In this document: positions 33,639-45,275 of the stretch, piece by piece
Layout: each line of letters starts with the position of its first letter
Position numbering within the stretch: the first letter of the stretch is position 1
Source of the DNA: Asterias amurensis
Lineage: Eukaryota; Echinodermata; Asteroidea; Forcipulatida; Asteriidae
DNA: 64,000 bases
Direction: 5' to 3'
Assembly (NCBI RefSeq): GCF_032118995.1
Contig: NC_092662.1
Span: 496,001 to 560,000, forward strand
The notes under the pieces: generated by a model
Told to the model about the DNA's origin: nothing
The model's database searches: none
Seen by the model: only the letters and a program-made list of their open reading frames with translations
Program-made: the position numbers and the translations under genes

Positions 33639-34805
33639 TCACAGTTGGACCACATACATGGGGTTTGATTGCACAGGCGACCCACCCTGTACCGTGGTTG
33701 TTGTTGGACTAATTGTTATTTGGTCCAAATTAACAAGTGTCCTCGATGTTCTGCTCGAAGGGGGCCCATCTTCTTTCCAGCATACCATGCACGTTAGAGC
33801 TCTCTTCAAGACTTTCTTAATGTTCCTCCGAAACTCGGCGTAGCGGTACGCGTATATGATGGGGTTTACCCCGGAGTTAGCAAACGCCAGCGTGTGCAAG
33901 ACGGCCTCGATCATGGGGAAGCGAATGGTGTCCGAACCAGGGTCTCGATGGAAGTTGAGGTACTCCATGGTGAAGTTATAGATGTAAATCGGCAGCCAGC
34001 AGAACAGGAACGCCCCAACAACGATGGCCGTGGTTTTGGTGGCTTTCATGTTAATGGCTCGCGTAGACCTGGATGGGTTGTTTTTGGCCGCTGTGGTCGG
34101 TTCAACGATTGCGTTGATGCGTCGGATGTTACGGCGAGCTGCGATAATAATCTGAGCGTATAGAATCACCATGAGCACCAAAGGAATCGCGAATGTCAGC
34201 ATGAAGGAGAGGAAGAAGTAGGCGAAATGTAAGACCTGATCAATGTAACAGAAATGGAGTGTTTTGACCGGTCTTCTCCAACCCATGAATGGGGTCAGGC
34301 CGACAATTGATGTGACCAACCACGTTGTTACGATCATAACGGTGCTCCGGCGAGTTGTCATCAGTTGGTGATAAACCAACGGGAAGATAACGGCGAGGAA
34401 ACGGTCGAATGCTATACACAGTACGTGCAACATGGAGATACCGCAAGACACCTGAATCCAAATGACGATCACCAGGCAGAAGTAAAAGTCCGTCTTCAGG
34501 GATTCAGCGAGAATACCGAGGTAGAAGACCGGGACGAGCGACACGCCGACCAGGCAGTCAGCCACGGCCAGACTCGCTATGAATTTATTGGTAGTCTGTT
34601 GCAGGAGCAGCGTGGTTGAACTGCGACACACCGCGGCGATAACAAAGAGATTCCCAGTGCAGATGAAGAGCGACATCGGGAGAAGAATCCCGAAGATGTA
34701 ATAGACGAAGATTGTCAGATCCTCCTTGGGACTTTCTTCGTCATCGTGATACAGACTTGAGTTCATGTTTGAGTTATTATCTAGGAGCATCGTACCACAA
34801 TTCAC
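33639..34805 (-). CDS. Class A (rhodopsin-like) GPCR, adenosine-receptor-like, single exon
   Basis: An uninterrupted 388-codon frame encodes seven membrane segments. The N-terminus has N-glycosylation sites (NNSNMNSS). Class A landmarks are present: GNLFVIAAV (TM1), LAVADCLVG (TM2), the TM3 Cys in DFYFCLV paired with the loop-2 Cys in LHFCYID, DRF in place of DRY (AFDRFLAV), VGLTPFMGW (TM4), FLFCWLPIY (TM6 CWLP) and NSGVNPIIYAYR (TM7). CMVC in the tail may be palmitoylated. The VGLTP-GW, CWLP and NP-IYAYR blocks resemble adenosine receptors, so a small-molecule ligand is likely; the exact ligand cannot be told. Such receptors signal at the plasma membrane through G proteins. Start: the first ATG in frame; another Met lies 14 codons in. 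A CRE-like palindrome lies about 510 bp upstream. An AG acceptor near 34905 suggests a spliced 5' untranslated leader. Confidence 0.92.
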   Translation of the reverse strand: MNCGTMLLDNNSNMNSSLYHDDEESPKEDLTIFVYYIFGILLPMSLFICTGNLFVIAAVCRSSTTLLLQQTTNKFIASLAVADCLVGVSLVPVFYLGILAESLKTDFYFCLVIVIWIQVSCGISMLHVLCIAFDRFLAVIFPLVYHQLMTTRRSTVMIVTTWLVTSIVGLTPFMGWRRPVKTLHFCYIDQVLHFAYFFLSFMLTFAIPLVLMVILYAQIIIAARRNIRRINAIVEPTTAAKNNPSRSTRAINMKATKTTAIVVGAFLFCWLPIYIYNFTMEYLNFHRDPGSDTIRFPMIEAVLHTLAFANSGVNPIIYAYRYAEFRRNIKKVLKRALTCMVCWKEDGPPSSRTSRTLVNLDQITISPTTTTVQGGSPVQSNPMYVVQL

Positions 34806-35312
34806 TGCAAGTCTTTCAGCAGCATCTTATTCTTACCGCAATTCACTCCAAGTGTCTTAAGAAGCGTCTTCACTTTATCACAGCCTTGCTCTGTTGAAAT
34901 GTCACCTAAAAACAAACCCCGCAAATTTCCCTTGAGTGGACCTTTAACGCGACGAATCCATCTTGTGTTCCCTCACATTCACATCAATGGAAATCAAACC
35001 GAGGCTGGAATGCAATAATAGACAGTCCACTTGTTGGTATGATGAATTGATGTACTTAAGCCGAATACGCAGTGGTAGGGTCAGCGCAAAAAACCCTTGA
35101 TGAAAACTGAGAAGACTTCACAGTCCTCTCATAGTCCTATCCAAAACACAACTGCAAACCGAGTGAAACACGCCACCGATGTGTTTTTAAATACAAGTCA
35201 GCGACTCTCCCGTATCCGCTTGATGTAACCAACATTCAGCCAGTCAAACTCAGCGTTCACGAATCATTAATTTTGATGTCACTTCCCATCGGATTTCGAC
35301 AGTTTTTGTATG

Positions 35313-35334
35313 CTGACGTAACACGTTACGTCAG
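35313..35334. promoter_or_regulatory. Double CRE/ATF-like palindrome upstream of the GPCR gene
   Basis: Two perfect 10-bp arms, CTGACGTAAC and GTTACGTCAG, are separated by AC. Each contains a TGACGTAA-type CRE/bZIP site. It lies about 510 bp upstream of the GPCR start codon, in sequence free of recognised repeats. Regulatory function is inferred. Confidence 0.4.
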
Positions 35335-35339
35335 TATAC

Positions 35340-37500
35340 ACACATGACAGACAGTCAGCTGTGTTCATGTTTAAACATAGACTTGTACACAAGTCGTTAA
35401 GACGTTTGGCGCAGTACGTGTTCTCACGCGACTCCCTACTCTCATACATTTAACAACTTGGTTCAACCTGAATAGTCTATCACGTGTCATCGTACATTAT
35501 TACTGTGCGGCCAATAAGATGGCATGGACGAGTTCATTCAATCCGAGGGTGGTAATAATTTTTAAATATTGTTAAATACACATTTTTACACAATAGAGCA
35601 TTTTGTAAATTATTTACGTGTTTGACCTGCTTCAGTAATTTAATTAAATACAAAATAAAAATAAACCGAGCATCGACATTAGAACTGAGAAGTCTCCCGA
35701 ATTACGAAAATCTTATATTCCGCGGTAGTGGAACATAAAGCAAGACAGTCACTCTAAAGAATAAAATATATCCTAACAAGTAGACACACACACATGGAGT
35801 TACCGCAAACCATAACAAGGACCTCCCTTGCCATATTTTGTTTGAACCTGGACGAGCAACATGATATTTATTTTATTTGGCCTTAGAAATAGCAAATGAA
35901 ATGGTGATGGACACCAAGGCAAAACAAAAAACGGGAAATGGGGGAAAATTTCCACCGATAGGAACTTCTCTTTTGGGAAATAAGAGACCTCGAGGAGCAA
36001 GACGGCAGAGAAACGAGATAGTCGTCCGCGTGGGATCAACACCCTGGCAAAGACTAGCCTTTTGTCAAGGTCTTCGAGTTGCGAAGCGGGAGCGGTCTCC
36101 CGTTCAGCCGCTTGGGATTGCGGCGGCTCTCACAACCATTAAGACACACACAGACAGAACACAAACACTTGGCACATGTATAGAGGAGGAGAAGTTTCCA
36201 GCAGAGTGAAATAGCGACTGATGATGATTGATTTCTGATGTTGACAACTTTAGCAATTGTCATAATGCCATATACAATATCTACAAATTAATACATAAAC
36301 TCCAAACACGAATGTCAGGTGTGATTTTTTTTTAGATTGTAATCATTTTTTTCATTCTTCCATTTGGATTAGTTGTTATCGCTGACCCCCCCTTGTATCT
36401 CATTCCTTGAAAGTTCCATGAATTATCCGAAAATGTAAGATGAAACAAATTGTGTTAAAAATTAAGTAATAGGAATTGGACATGGTTATAACCCGAAGGG
36501 GCACAACTCCTTGTTTTTGGTTGTGTTTGTTTTTCCACATTATTTTTTGGTGCACCGGATTAAAAACTGCATAACGGAAAAATATCAACAGGCAGTAATA
36601 AAGATAACTTTAATGTGATAATGTAAAATCAGCATAACAATAAAAGTTAAGAGATTTGTAAAGTGCCTAATGCAAAGCCTCTATAAGCAAAAAGAGCACA
36701 ATAACAGAAAGATAGGTTACAAGAAAGCAGATTACAAATAAGCAGCTTCAAACATGAATGAGTTATTTAACAGAGACTTCAAAACAGTGTAAAGAACTCT
36801 AGCCTGGGGGAAAGCACAGGAAGACTGCTCCAAAGAAATGGAACACGTCAGAGAATGACCCTTGACCATAAAAATGGAAGCTTTTGCAGTTGAAAACAAC
36901 ATAGCTGTTTTGCTAATTGCGCAAGCGCTTACTGTACACTGTTAAAAAAAATGTTGTTAATTTACAGTAGTTTGTTTTGTCAATTGGCATTACGGAGGCT
37001 ACTTTTGTCTACAGAAGATTCAACTGTGATTTTCCACTGTGCATCAACATCAGAATCTCCTGTGATGTGTACTGTACCTTCACAGCACAATCCACTGTAA
37101 TTGATGTTGGCTAAAATGTAGAAGCTCTGTGGCACAACAGTAGATTTATTTGAAGGATTTTGTTCATCAACATATTGTTTTGTACACGAACAACTCTCTG
37201 CGACAGAACATACACTGCTTTCTGCGCGTTTACGTTGAATCTCTGTTATGTCACATAGGATGACCAATCTTCTGTGTATACACAATGCTTTGTTTTGCTA
37301 CCTTGACCACCCTCTCATTAATATAATTCAAACAAGAAAATAAAAGACATATCACACACGTTTTATCTCAGTTTCACAAAACATTAACAGTTTTTTCAAC
37401 TTTAATTGAAATTCACTCAAAATAATGCAACTGTCGTCATAATGTACACAAGGAATAATACTTTTAAATACTTTTTTTTTACATTATAATTTATTGTTTA
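35340..37500. other. Intergenic; no supported gene
   Basis: Short open frames here (for example near 35877-36209 and 36980-37285) show no family match, no splice support and no codon pattern. The 36930-37000 stretch has a CACTGTTAAAAAA-type motif also seen near 43210-43250, suggesting a degraded repeat. The 3' untranslated region of the gene at 38902-40958 may extend into this interval. Confidence 0.4.
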
Positions 37501-37511
37501 AAATGACTTAA

Positions 37512-37770
37512 AGGAAGGGAAATGACCAATTCAATTTTGGTAGAGTCCCCTGTGATTGGGGGAAAGTTACAAGTCTCTACTCTTGTAAAATGGTGTAAAT
37601 TGCCATTGTATTCGATAACCATTGCCCCGGAAAGTTATCGAATACAAGGGCCATTTACATCATTTTAAAGTGAGGTTAGAGATATTTTTCCCCACTGATC
37701 ACATAAGGACTCTATCTATTGGAAAAGAAGGAGTACATCACAAAAATGAATTGCTCATTTCCCTTCCTCT
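37512..37770. mobile_element. TTAA-type MITE, family III (AGGAAGGGAAATGA ends), copy 1
   Basis: Terminal inverted repeats AGGAAGGGAAATGA and TCATTTCCCTTCCT are flanked on both sides by TTAA (37508-37511 and 37771-37774). A central inverted pair, TATTCGATAAC and GTTATCGAATA, is present. Non-coding. Confidence 0.8.
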
Positions 37771-38901
37771 TTAAATAAGTGAACAACTCTGCATGTTTTA
37801 ACTATTACACATTACCGACTTCAACCAGTCTCTATTGTCCATAAATATTGCATCAATAACAAAAACACGATTCGTACTACGTTTGTGTTCAATTCATAAT
37901 GGAAATTGTTTCAAGAGAAACTATTAATTAGGGGTAGGTTCATACACTGGTGATGACCTTGATAACAAATGGTGTAACATTTTCAACCTAAAGACTACTG
38001 TTACAAAGATGATCATGGTTGTAAGCATCCTGCGAAATGTTTTGGTCTGAAGTGCCCCTTTATCGAAAATCAATCAAAGTTTGCCAAAAATTTGAACCCC
38101 CAAAGGTCGGCTTGAGGCAACTTACATACAGTTTCAAATGATCGGACAATGGAAACACTGGCTCAGTATTTCCAACTTCATAAGTATAGGCCTTTTGTCT
38201 AAATTTCTGCCAGTGTGCAAATGTGTACTGAAGGTGATGTTTTTGAATAAAATTGTGTTTTTCACATTGTTTAAAATTACTTAAAAGGGAAGATTTTTTC
38301 AGTCTTTAATGATTATACAATTTCAATCTGTCTATTATAAGCATTGCAGCAATAATACTTATAAAAACATTAAATACAGTACATACTTGAACTGGTTCCA
38401 AGAGAAAATGTTCATGTTAATTTTGCATCGGTGATAAAGAATTATAATTGTGTGTTTTTATCCATACACTGATGTAGATTATAAGCACTGTATACCCAGT
38501 ACTGAGTATGCAGTGCTGAACACATCAGTGCATGGAGAAAAACACAGATATTAAGCCCAACAGGGTAACAGCGAACATCTGTAAAAAAAAAAAATTCCCC
38601 CAGTTAGTGTTTTTTTTTTACATGTTTGTCACACCAAGTAAATTTTATGAAATTTCAAAGCTTATTTTTATTTTTTTTATTTATTATTATTTTTTTTTTT
38701 TTGGGGGGGGGGTCATGAACTGAGACAAACCTATCCTACTTTATTGCTTGTTAATTCAAGAGTGAAACAGTTAAAAACAGTTAAAGCGTTCACTTTAACA
38801 AGAAAACTAGCTAAAACACTCAGGAATTTTGTTACATACACCATGTAGTGCTGTTTAAAAAAAAAACATTCAACTTTAGTGCTATCTGAACTGTTTTACT
38901 T

Positions 38902-40958
38902 CTACACCACCCACATTTCTTCAAAGTCTTTCAGCTTGGTACAAAGTTGTACAACTTTGTTATTGGGCCCTCCTTTGGTGTTGGAGGACCTCTTGCTGCC
39001 TCTTTCCGGTCTAATCTTGAACAGCAGTCTGCACATAAAAAAGATACAAAACTGTACATTATACACATCAATCTAATTCTGTATGCCAGTATCCACTTTA
39101 AAGTTGATTTGTATGATTATGCTTATTTGTCATACTCGTTGATGGGCATTGTTCTAAACAGATTGTAGTCTTAAAGGAAGTTAACAGTAGTAAATACTCT
39201 TGAGGGAAAATGTTTGTTAAAAAATGTTTGTTTTCTTTTTTGACTATTGCTCTTAACCCTGCGCTGCACCATGCCAGTCAAAAGCGTCTATCCCCCCCCC
39301 CCCCATCGTACAGTCAGCTGCAGTACGGTGTGAAATTGCGTGTAAAACTAATTTGGCTGCTCACAAACTCTTCTAACATGGTACCATTAGACTCAAAAAC
39401 GTTCACTGAATCCACAGAACAGAAAAAAAAATGCAAACAAAATGTTCATGGGGGGTAAGCACACTCAGAAAAAAAACAACAACTAATTTTTGCAAAAATC
39501 CAACTTTTATGCTCCATTACACTATTGCACTGTTTGCTGCAGTACCGTGTAAAATAAGTATTCATTTCGGTTTACACTTGCATGTCTTAAGTCACACAAG
39601 TTTGGCAGGTAAACTAACTGGAACAAAAGCGGTTGTATCTTTGTTGGCATTTATGAACAAAATAATTGTGGTTGATTTATTCCAACAGTTTTACTGAATT
39701 TATTGGATTGTGCACTGTAGACTTAATCACACAGTTAAAGAGGGTCTTTAATGTCAAATTCAATTTTGTGATATACTTATTTTCCAAAAAATGCCTCCTT
39801 GGATGGAAAAGACTCATTAGTTGTTGATAATCCAATGACGTCATGTTTCAAATTGAAGTCACGAATGAACCAAAACAACCGGTACAAAAATGAACCCATT
39901 TTTCTCTTGAATGATGTCATGTAGGATGTTTTGAACGTTGACAAATTTTGCACTGGAGGGTATCGAATAGAATGGCAATTACACCACTTTAACATGAGGT
40001 AAGAGACTTGTAATTTTTTCACCACTCACATGAGGACTATATCTATTGGAAAATGAGTACGTCACATTAAAGCCGCTCTTTAAGTGCAGTTGAACTGCAG
40101 TTGTTTCCACTTGGCCAAAATGAAGAATAATACAAGTGCTTCAAAATAATTACCTTTGCATGAACTCAGGAGTAGCTGCAATATTAGGTGGGTATTGTAG
40201 ATTGAAAACATAGAACACCACGAACCACATCTGAAGACCCTTGAGAAGATCACTGCAATGGAGTAGTGGATTCCTTTCGATGCAGACTGCACATTTTGCG
40301 CTCAGGAAGGGGTTGTCACCTGCAGCAGAAACAAGCATTTAAACAAACATCAATTTATTTGCAAATGCAAATAACAAAAGGACCAGTTTAGGTTATAAAA
40401 TGAGGTATTTTTTTTTACCAAATCTTTATTTACATCTACCCACAGTTAATATTTTTAAGACACACGGGGTAAGTCTAATGAGCATAGGAAATCTGTGGGC
40501 TTAAAATGTTGAATCGGTGACATTTTTTGTTGACCACAAAATATTGCAGTATTTTTCAGATGATCCAGGGTGTGGGAGTTTAAGTTTTTAAGAAAAATGT
40601 TGGCAAGTTCACTTTACAATTTCAAATATGAGCACAAAGCTGTAGACAAAATGTCTTATTGGAAACAATAAACCATCTGATTTAAGATTGATTTTATTAA
40701 GTATGGGAAACACCATAGTTCCATCAGTAATACTATACTTATCCTTGTAAGCATATGCACAAAAATTTAAGTATGATTGATTTTCAACTCAAATGTACTT
40801 CAGGTGAGAAAATTATCATTCAATGTTCAAGTTATTATTAATGGTTAAATTAAATTGGGGAACTAAAATGTCAGTTATTTTCGAAGGTATTTTTTACCTG
40901 CATAGGCCAGTACAGGACTATCCGTGTCACAGTCAAAGTCAGAGCTTCTTGCAGTTTC
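38902..40958 (-). CDS. Unrecognised gene, three 3' exons (partial)
   Basis: Exons 40898-40958, 40154-40319 and 38902-39028 join in perfect phase with good GT-AG borders and end in TAG. They encode 117 residues: an acidic start (SSDFDCDTDSP), a central Cys-rich and hydrophobic part (FLSAKCAVCIERNPLLHC; LKGLQMWFVVFYVFNLQYP; EFMQR) and a basic Lys/Ser tail (RPERGSKRSS) ending KLKDFEEMWVV. The pattern recalls the C-terminal part of uncharacterised metazoan proteins with an NLQYP-like block, but I cannot name the family. No in-frame ATG precedes the first of these exons, so at least one coding exon is missing upstream. The transcribed exon ending at a donor near 42350 is a candidate, but its only long frame is out of phase. 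A MITE (39739-40079) occupies the last intron. Confidence 0.6.
39739..40079. mobile_element. TTAA-type MITE, family III relative, copy 2
   Basis: Flanked by TTAA at 39735-39738 and 40080-40083. The ends AGAGGGTCTTTAATGT and ACATTAAAGCCGCTCT are imperfect inverted repeats. The inside shares GGCAATTACACCA-type sequence with 37512-37770. It lies in the last intron of the unrecognised gene. A fragment with the same TTTTGTGATGTACTTATTTGCC text is at about 59065-59115. Confidence 0.75.
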
Positions 40959-40959
40959 C

Positions 40960-42620
40960 TTTATACAGAAAGAAAAAGAAAACAAATCACAAACATGTAT
41001 AACATTCAAAATATATAAATACCAGAGGCCATTTACAACATTGGTAATTACCATGACACTGCTATACTTTGTGTCCCTTTAAGCTGTTGTCAGCATTTCT
41101 CATAACAAGAGCATACAAAACGCGATGAATTTTTCACTGGTTATTTCATGATATTAAAAAGTAAGGGTTTAATATTGATGTTGTACTTGTACCTTTTGTC
41201 GATAAACAAATGCCGAATATATCTGGTTAAGTCAGAACTGGAAGATGTTCCCACTTGAAAAGTATTTAAAGAAAACTTTCAACTGATCCATTAGTTATTA
41301 AATAATTGGCGCACTACTTGAGATCGCGGCACAGTTTTCATTAACGGAAATTGGTCCAGCGCGCGCAGCGCCCTCTAGCGGTTGTGAACAAACCTACTAC
41401 TACAGAACAGTACTACACAGTACTACTACTAGCAGTAGCACTCAATCGACAAAAAGATACAAACAAAATGGATCGTCACTTACTATACCATTACCAGACC
41501 AGAGGCCGATTTCACAAAGATCTCAAATTGATCGTAACTTCAAATCAATCGTAGTTGCTAAGTAAAGTGTGATGTCACAATACAAATCTCTATGGTGATA
41601 CTGAAAATTTGTCATGCGATGAATTTTATTGCTTTGTGAAATCGGCCCCTGGCATGCCAGGCTAAAAAATGTGTTTTAATGCATCCTCATCTGCTCATAT
41701 GTTCACCACAGTGAGTTTAGTATAAATCAGCTTGCCAACCAAGTAAAAAAACAGTAGTAAGGTTAATAGGTAGGCCTAGGCCTAGTGTAGGAATTTTTAG
41801 TATAAAAAATTGTGACTGAAATAATCACATTCATTTTCATTTTACTGAATTAATTTGCTGATTTTTAGTTGTAATGTAATGTTACTAAGAGTAAGACATC
41901 TATGTACTGTCAGTCAGACTCAGATGATCGACTAGACATGTTGTAAAATACTACTAGTAAACTAGAGCCAGAGGGTAGGCTAATTTTAATTAACTGAAAT
42001 TGGAAAGCTAGTAAAGCAAAAGACAAGACATTTCCAGAACCAGAAAAACAACTTTATAATTCATGTCCATGGACCATGGCAAACAACAAATCATCCCAAA
42101 TCCACATGCAGCCTGTCTGTGTGTGTTGTGTTGACGTTATGCATGCACACACACAAACACACACAATCTGTCATCTATCACGTCTATCATCGATCTGACG
42201 ATCGTCTGTCGCTAAACATGATAAATTTTCCAATTGTCATATTTTATGTTCAAGCCTAACGAGCGTTAGGCTTATGTTAACCATGTGACTTACAATAATA
42301 GTAATAATATTCATATTAATAACACAGAATAGTGTTCTTAATCTTACCTGTAATTTTTTTGTCGTGGAAACTGATCAGCAAAGGTCAAGTACAAACTCTT
42401 CCAAAAGTTAAGTGAGCGCACAATGTGACGTGATGGTGGAGAGAGCGCACGCGCACAAACGACGGCGGAAGATCCAGCCGGTCTGAACCAGTTCCTGCTG
42501 ATCACTTTTTCCCCTTTTTGCCGCGCACACACACAGAAGACGACAAGAACTTCGTAATGGTACCCGTCTTCTCTTTGTTTAATGCAAAAATTTGAGGGCC
42601 ACCAGGGAAAAATCACTGTA
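40960..42620. other. 5' region of the unrecognised gene; intron with MITE; possible first exon
   Basis: A strong minus-strand donor (ACAG|GTAAGAT) at 42348-42347 marks the end of a probable first exon of up to 270 bp (to about 42616). It may be untranslated. The rest is intronic and holds the Harbinger-type MITE at 41513-41648. Confidence 0.35.
41513..41648. mobile_element. Harbinger-type MITE (GGCCGATTTCACAAAG ends)
   Basis: Inverted ends AGGCCGATTTCACAAAG and CTTTGTGAAATCGGCCC, about 136 bp, flanked by CAG and CTG (a CWG target). A sister copy with 3-bp CTG duplications is at 48991-49122. Confidence 0.8.
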
Positions 42621-42899
42621 GTGTGATACGCTATGGGGGACGATCTCTGTTAAATGAATTTTTTATCAATGAACCAAGGAAAGTTCAGAGCTTTCTAGTC
42701 CGACACCACAATGTTCCTATGATAGTAAATGCAATGCTTTTTTACATGAGTAGGGGCATATCCTGTAATCTTCGGACGAAAATTAGCTCTAGGCTACTAG
42801 GGCCTACGAGTCTTCATTCCAATTTTTACTTTACTGAGTAGCCTACACCACACATGCCCGCCCGCGCCACACCGATGATGAGGGCCGTAGTTTTCCCTT

Positions 42900-43970
42900 T
42901 CCAGCACTGATATTAAAGCCTAAATCCGCAGTTTATTATAGTGGCTAAGAATGGAAGGCAATTAGCTGCTATATCAGAGTGCAGTTAGTTCTGTTAGAGG
43001 ACAACCCGGCTGTTCAGAAACAGCAGAATGTGTCAAATCCTCAAGGGTTCACTGTACCGTCACAAAATGTTCCTACAACAGCAGACTTACTTTAAATTTA
43101 CAGAGAATAGGAGCACACTGTTTAGAGACTGCATATGTTTTGTATATTCACAGAGAAATAGGAAAACGGCAACTTCTGCTGTTCATTTTTGATTCTTTCC
43201 AACAAAAAAGCTACTGTGAATTCACACAAATTTTTTACAGTGTAGAATGAGGCACGTATAGATCGAAGCATGATCGAAGTGATCGCTAGCTTGCATGCGC
43301 CTACAGCGCGCATCGAGTATTTGCGATAGATGATTGTAAAGTCAGGGTAGGGGAATAATGGTCAACATGTTCAAATAAATAAACAGGAGATTGACATATT
43401 TATGCTTTAAAAGTTAACTGTAAATTGAGCGATATTGTACTCAAAGTTCTCAGATTTCAACCATGTATCTGTGTATATCTCCCCCACTGTTTGTGGCAGT
43501 ATTCAATTACCATTCGGGAGGGGAAACACAGGATCGTGTACTCCAGTTGCGTTCATTTTTTTCAAATCATGTTTTTTTTTTAAGAAACTGTTACTCTACA
43601 TTTTATGATGATTTATTTTTCTAAATTACGACATGTGTGCCAGGCGAATAGCTTGCGTGAAATTGATTGGTGTAATAAGGCATTTCTGCTTCGTGATCAT
43701 AATTCACAAAAATATTTTGGCATTTATTACGATGGGTTATTTACATAGTCAAAAACATAAGACGGGGAAAAATTCAAATCAAACACGTGTTCCTTGCGAA
43801 TAAACAGGAAGTCTGCCCTGTCATGTTTTTTTGAATGGCTGATGTAAAACCATGGCAATCGATGATTTATTTTATACCAATTTATCTAATGATGCTTCGC
43901 GTATGACTTCAAGGAAACTAAATGTTTCTGAGAAATAATAGGACGCATTCTTTGTTTGCTATAAAGCACA
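42900..43970. other. Intergenic; degraded repeats
   Basis: Contains a TACACTGTAAAAAATTTGTG-type repeat on the minus strand near 43205-43245. No gene is supported. Confidence 0.35.
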
Positions 43971-43974
43971 GTGT

Positions 43975-44105
43975 ACTCCCCTCCCACTCCTATTGTGTCT
44001 TCAGATCATCACAATAAGTACACAAACCGTTTAACAAGGACTCCCCTCCCACTCCTATTGTGTCTTCAGATCATCACAATTAAGTACCCAAACCGTTTAA
44101 CAAGG
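43975..44105. repeat. 65-bp tandem duplication
   Basis: Two nearly identical units (43975-44039 and 44040-44105) beginning ACTCCCCTCCCACTCC and ending CCGTTTAACAAGG. Only a few differences are seen, so the duplication is recent. Confidence 0.9.
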
Positions 44106-44207
44106 GCCGGTTATATGAACTTAGTCAAAAATGAAAGAAATCAAACAAAATAAAATGGACAAAAAACATTATGACAGTTAACTTAATACAAACAAAAACT
44201 ACAAACA

Positions 44208-44213
44208 TTTATT
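44208..44213 (-). terminator. Polyadenylation signal candidate for the large gene
   Basis: AATAAA on the minus strand, about 1.06 kb downstream of the stop codon at 45276. Confidence 0.4.
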
Positions 44214-44772
44214 TGTGGAAATCTGATCTCTCAAAAATAAAAGTTGCTTTCAAAACAATTTTATGTAAAACATAAATCTTTAACCACACGGCAAAAACAG
44301 TATATTTCAAGATGGAACAATATTTATATATAATATTTATCTCCTATACCTACTATAATATATTATAAAATATATCAACTGTAATTGCAATACAAAAATT
44401 ACGTAGTAAAAAAGGCACATCTTTCTGTTTCAGTTATGGATCAAGTTTGTTGCCAGAACGTGCGAAATTGAACGTTTTTCCTCCACTCCAAATATTAAAA
44501 TTAAATTGAAGGGGGATTGGAGGGGGGTGGTAAAGCAGAGTGACACATTCCCACGAATTGTTGAAATGACACATCGCAGGCATACACTAATAAACTAATA
44601 ATACTAAGCCAAGTATCATAGAGTTGCTTAAGCAGAATATAATGCTTAATCATTTTCTTCTAAGCAAAGATATGGTGAGAACCGATTCTGCAAATGTTGC
44701 ATATGGAATGGTTTCTTAGCTGACAACTTTTACTGGATAGCATATGTTTTAGCCCAAATGTTTTGTGCTTAG

Positions 44773-44825
44773 TTGTTTGTTTGTTTGTATGTTTGTTTGT
44801 TTGTTTGTTTATTTGTTTGTTTGTT
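44773..44825. repeat. (TTTG)n microsatellite
   Basis: Roughly 13 TTTG units with two interruptions, in the presumed 3' untranslated region of the large gene. Confidence 0.95.
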
Positions 44826-45275
44826 GGGGGTGTTTGTTATAAAAAATAAATATAAAAAAAACAGAGTAAAAACAAGAGTGACCTGCTTAGGGGTTTCCCC
44901 CAATGATGGTGACTGGGGTTTCCCCCATTGATGGTGGTTACTACCCAAGTCTGAAGAAGAATGACGAGGGTTTCAATAAAGGTACAAGTTTACCCAAACT
45001 ATGATATATTCCCAATTAGGGACCAGTTGGTTTGGTTGCCCAAGACACTGTGAAGTATCTATAGATTTACACAAGAATTGAGATAGCAATAAAATAGCTC
45101 CTGAATTGGGATAGCTACCTGATTAGTAATCTTTGATTGACAATTCTCCAGAAGTCTCCCGTTATCTTACTATTTATCGGCCGAGTGTCAATCAAACCAA
45201 GGTTGGCGCTGATTGTTTCTCAAAGTCTGTGTTTGTTACTGGTAGAATTATATCCTCATTGGACCAGTAAGGGTA

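Noticed and set aside
33894-34619. Plus-strand frames across the GPCR region
   Set aside because: Antisense shadows of the receptor gene, whose seven-helix pattern is clear on the minus strand.
35877-36209. 110-codon plus-strand frame with basic residues
   Set aside because: Low-complexity composition, no homology recognised and no supporting signals.
36980-37285. 101-codon minus-strand frame with several Cys
   Set aside because: It begins and ends in sequence resembling the CACTGTTAAAAA repeat; no exon borders were found, so it is not annotated as a gene.
42344-42616. 90-codon minus-strand frame as first coding exon of the unnamed gene
   Set aside because: It ends at a good donor, but its frame leaves two bases while the next exon needs zero; it is kept only as a possible untranslated exon.
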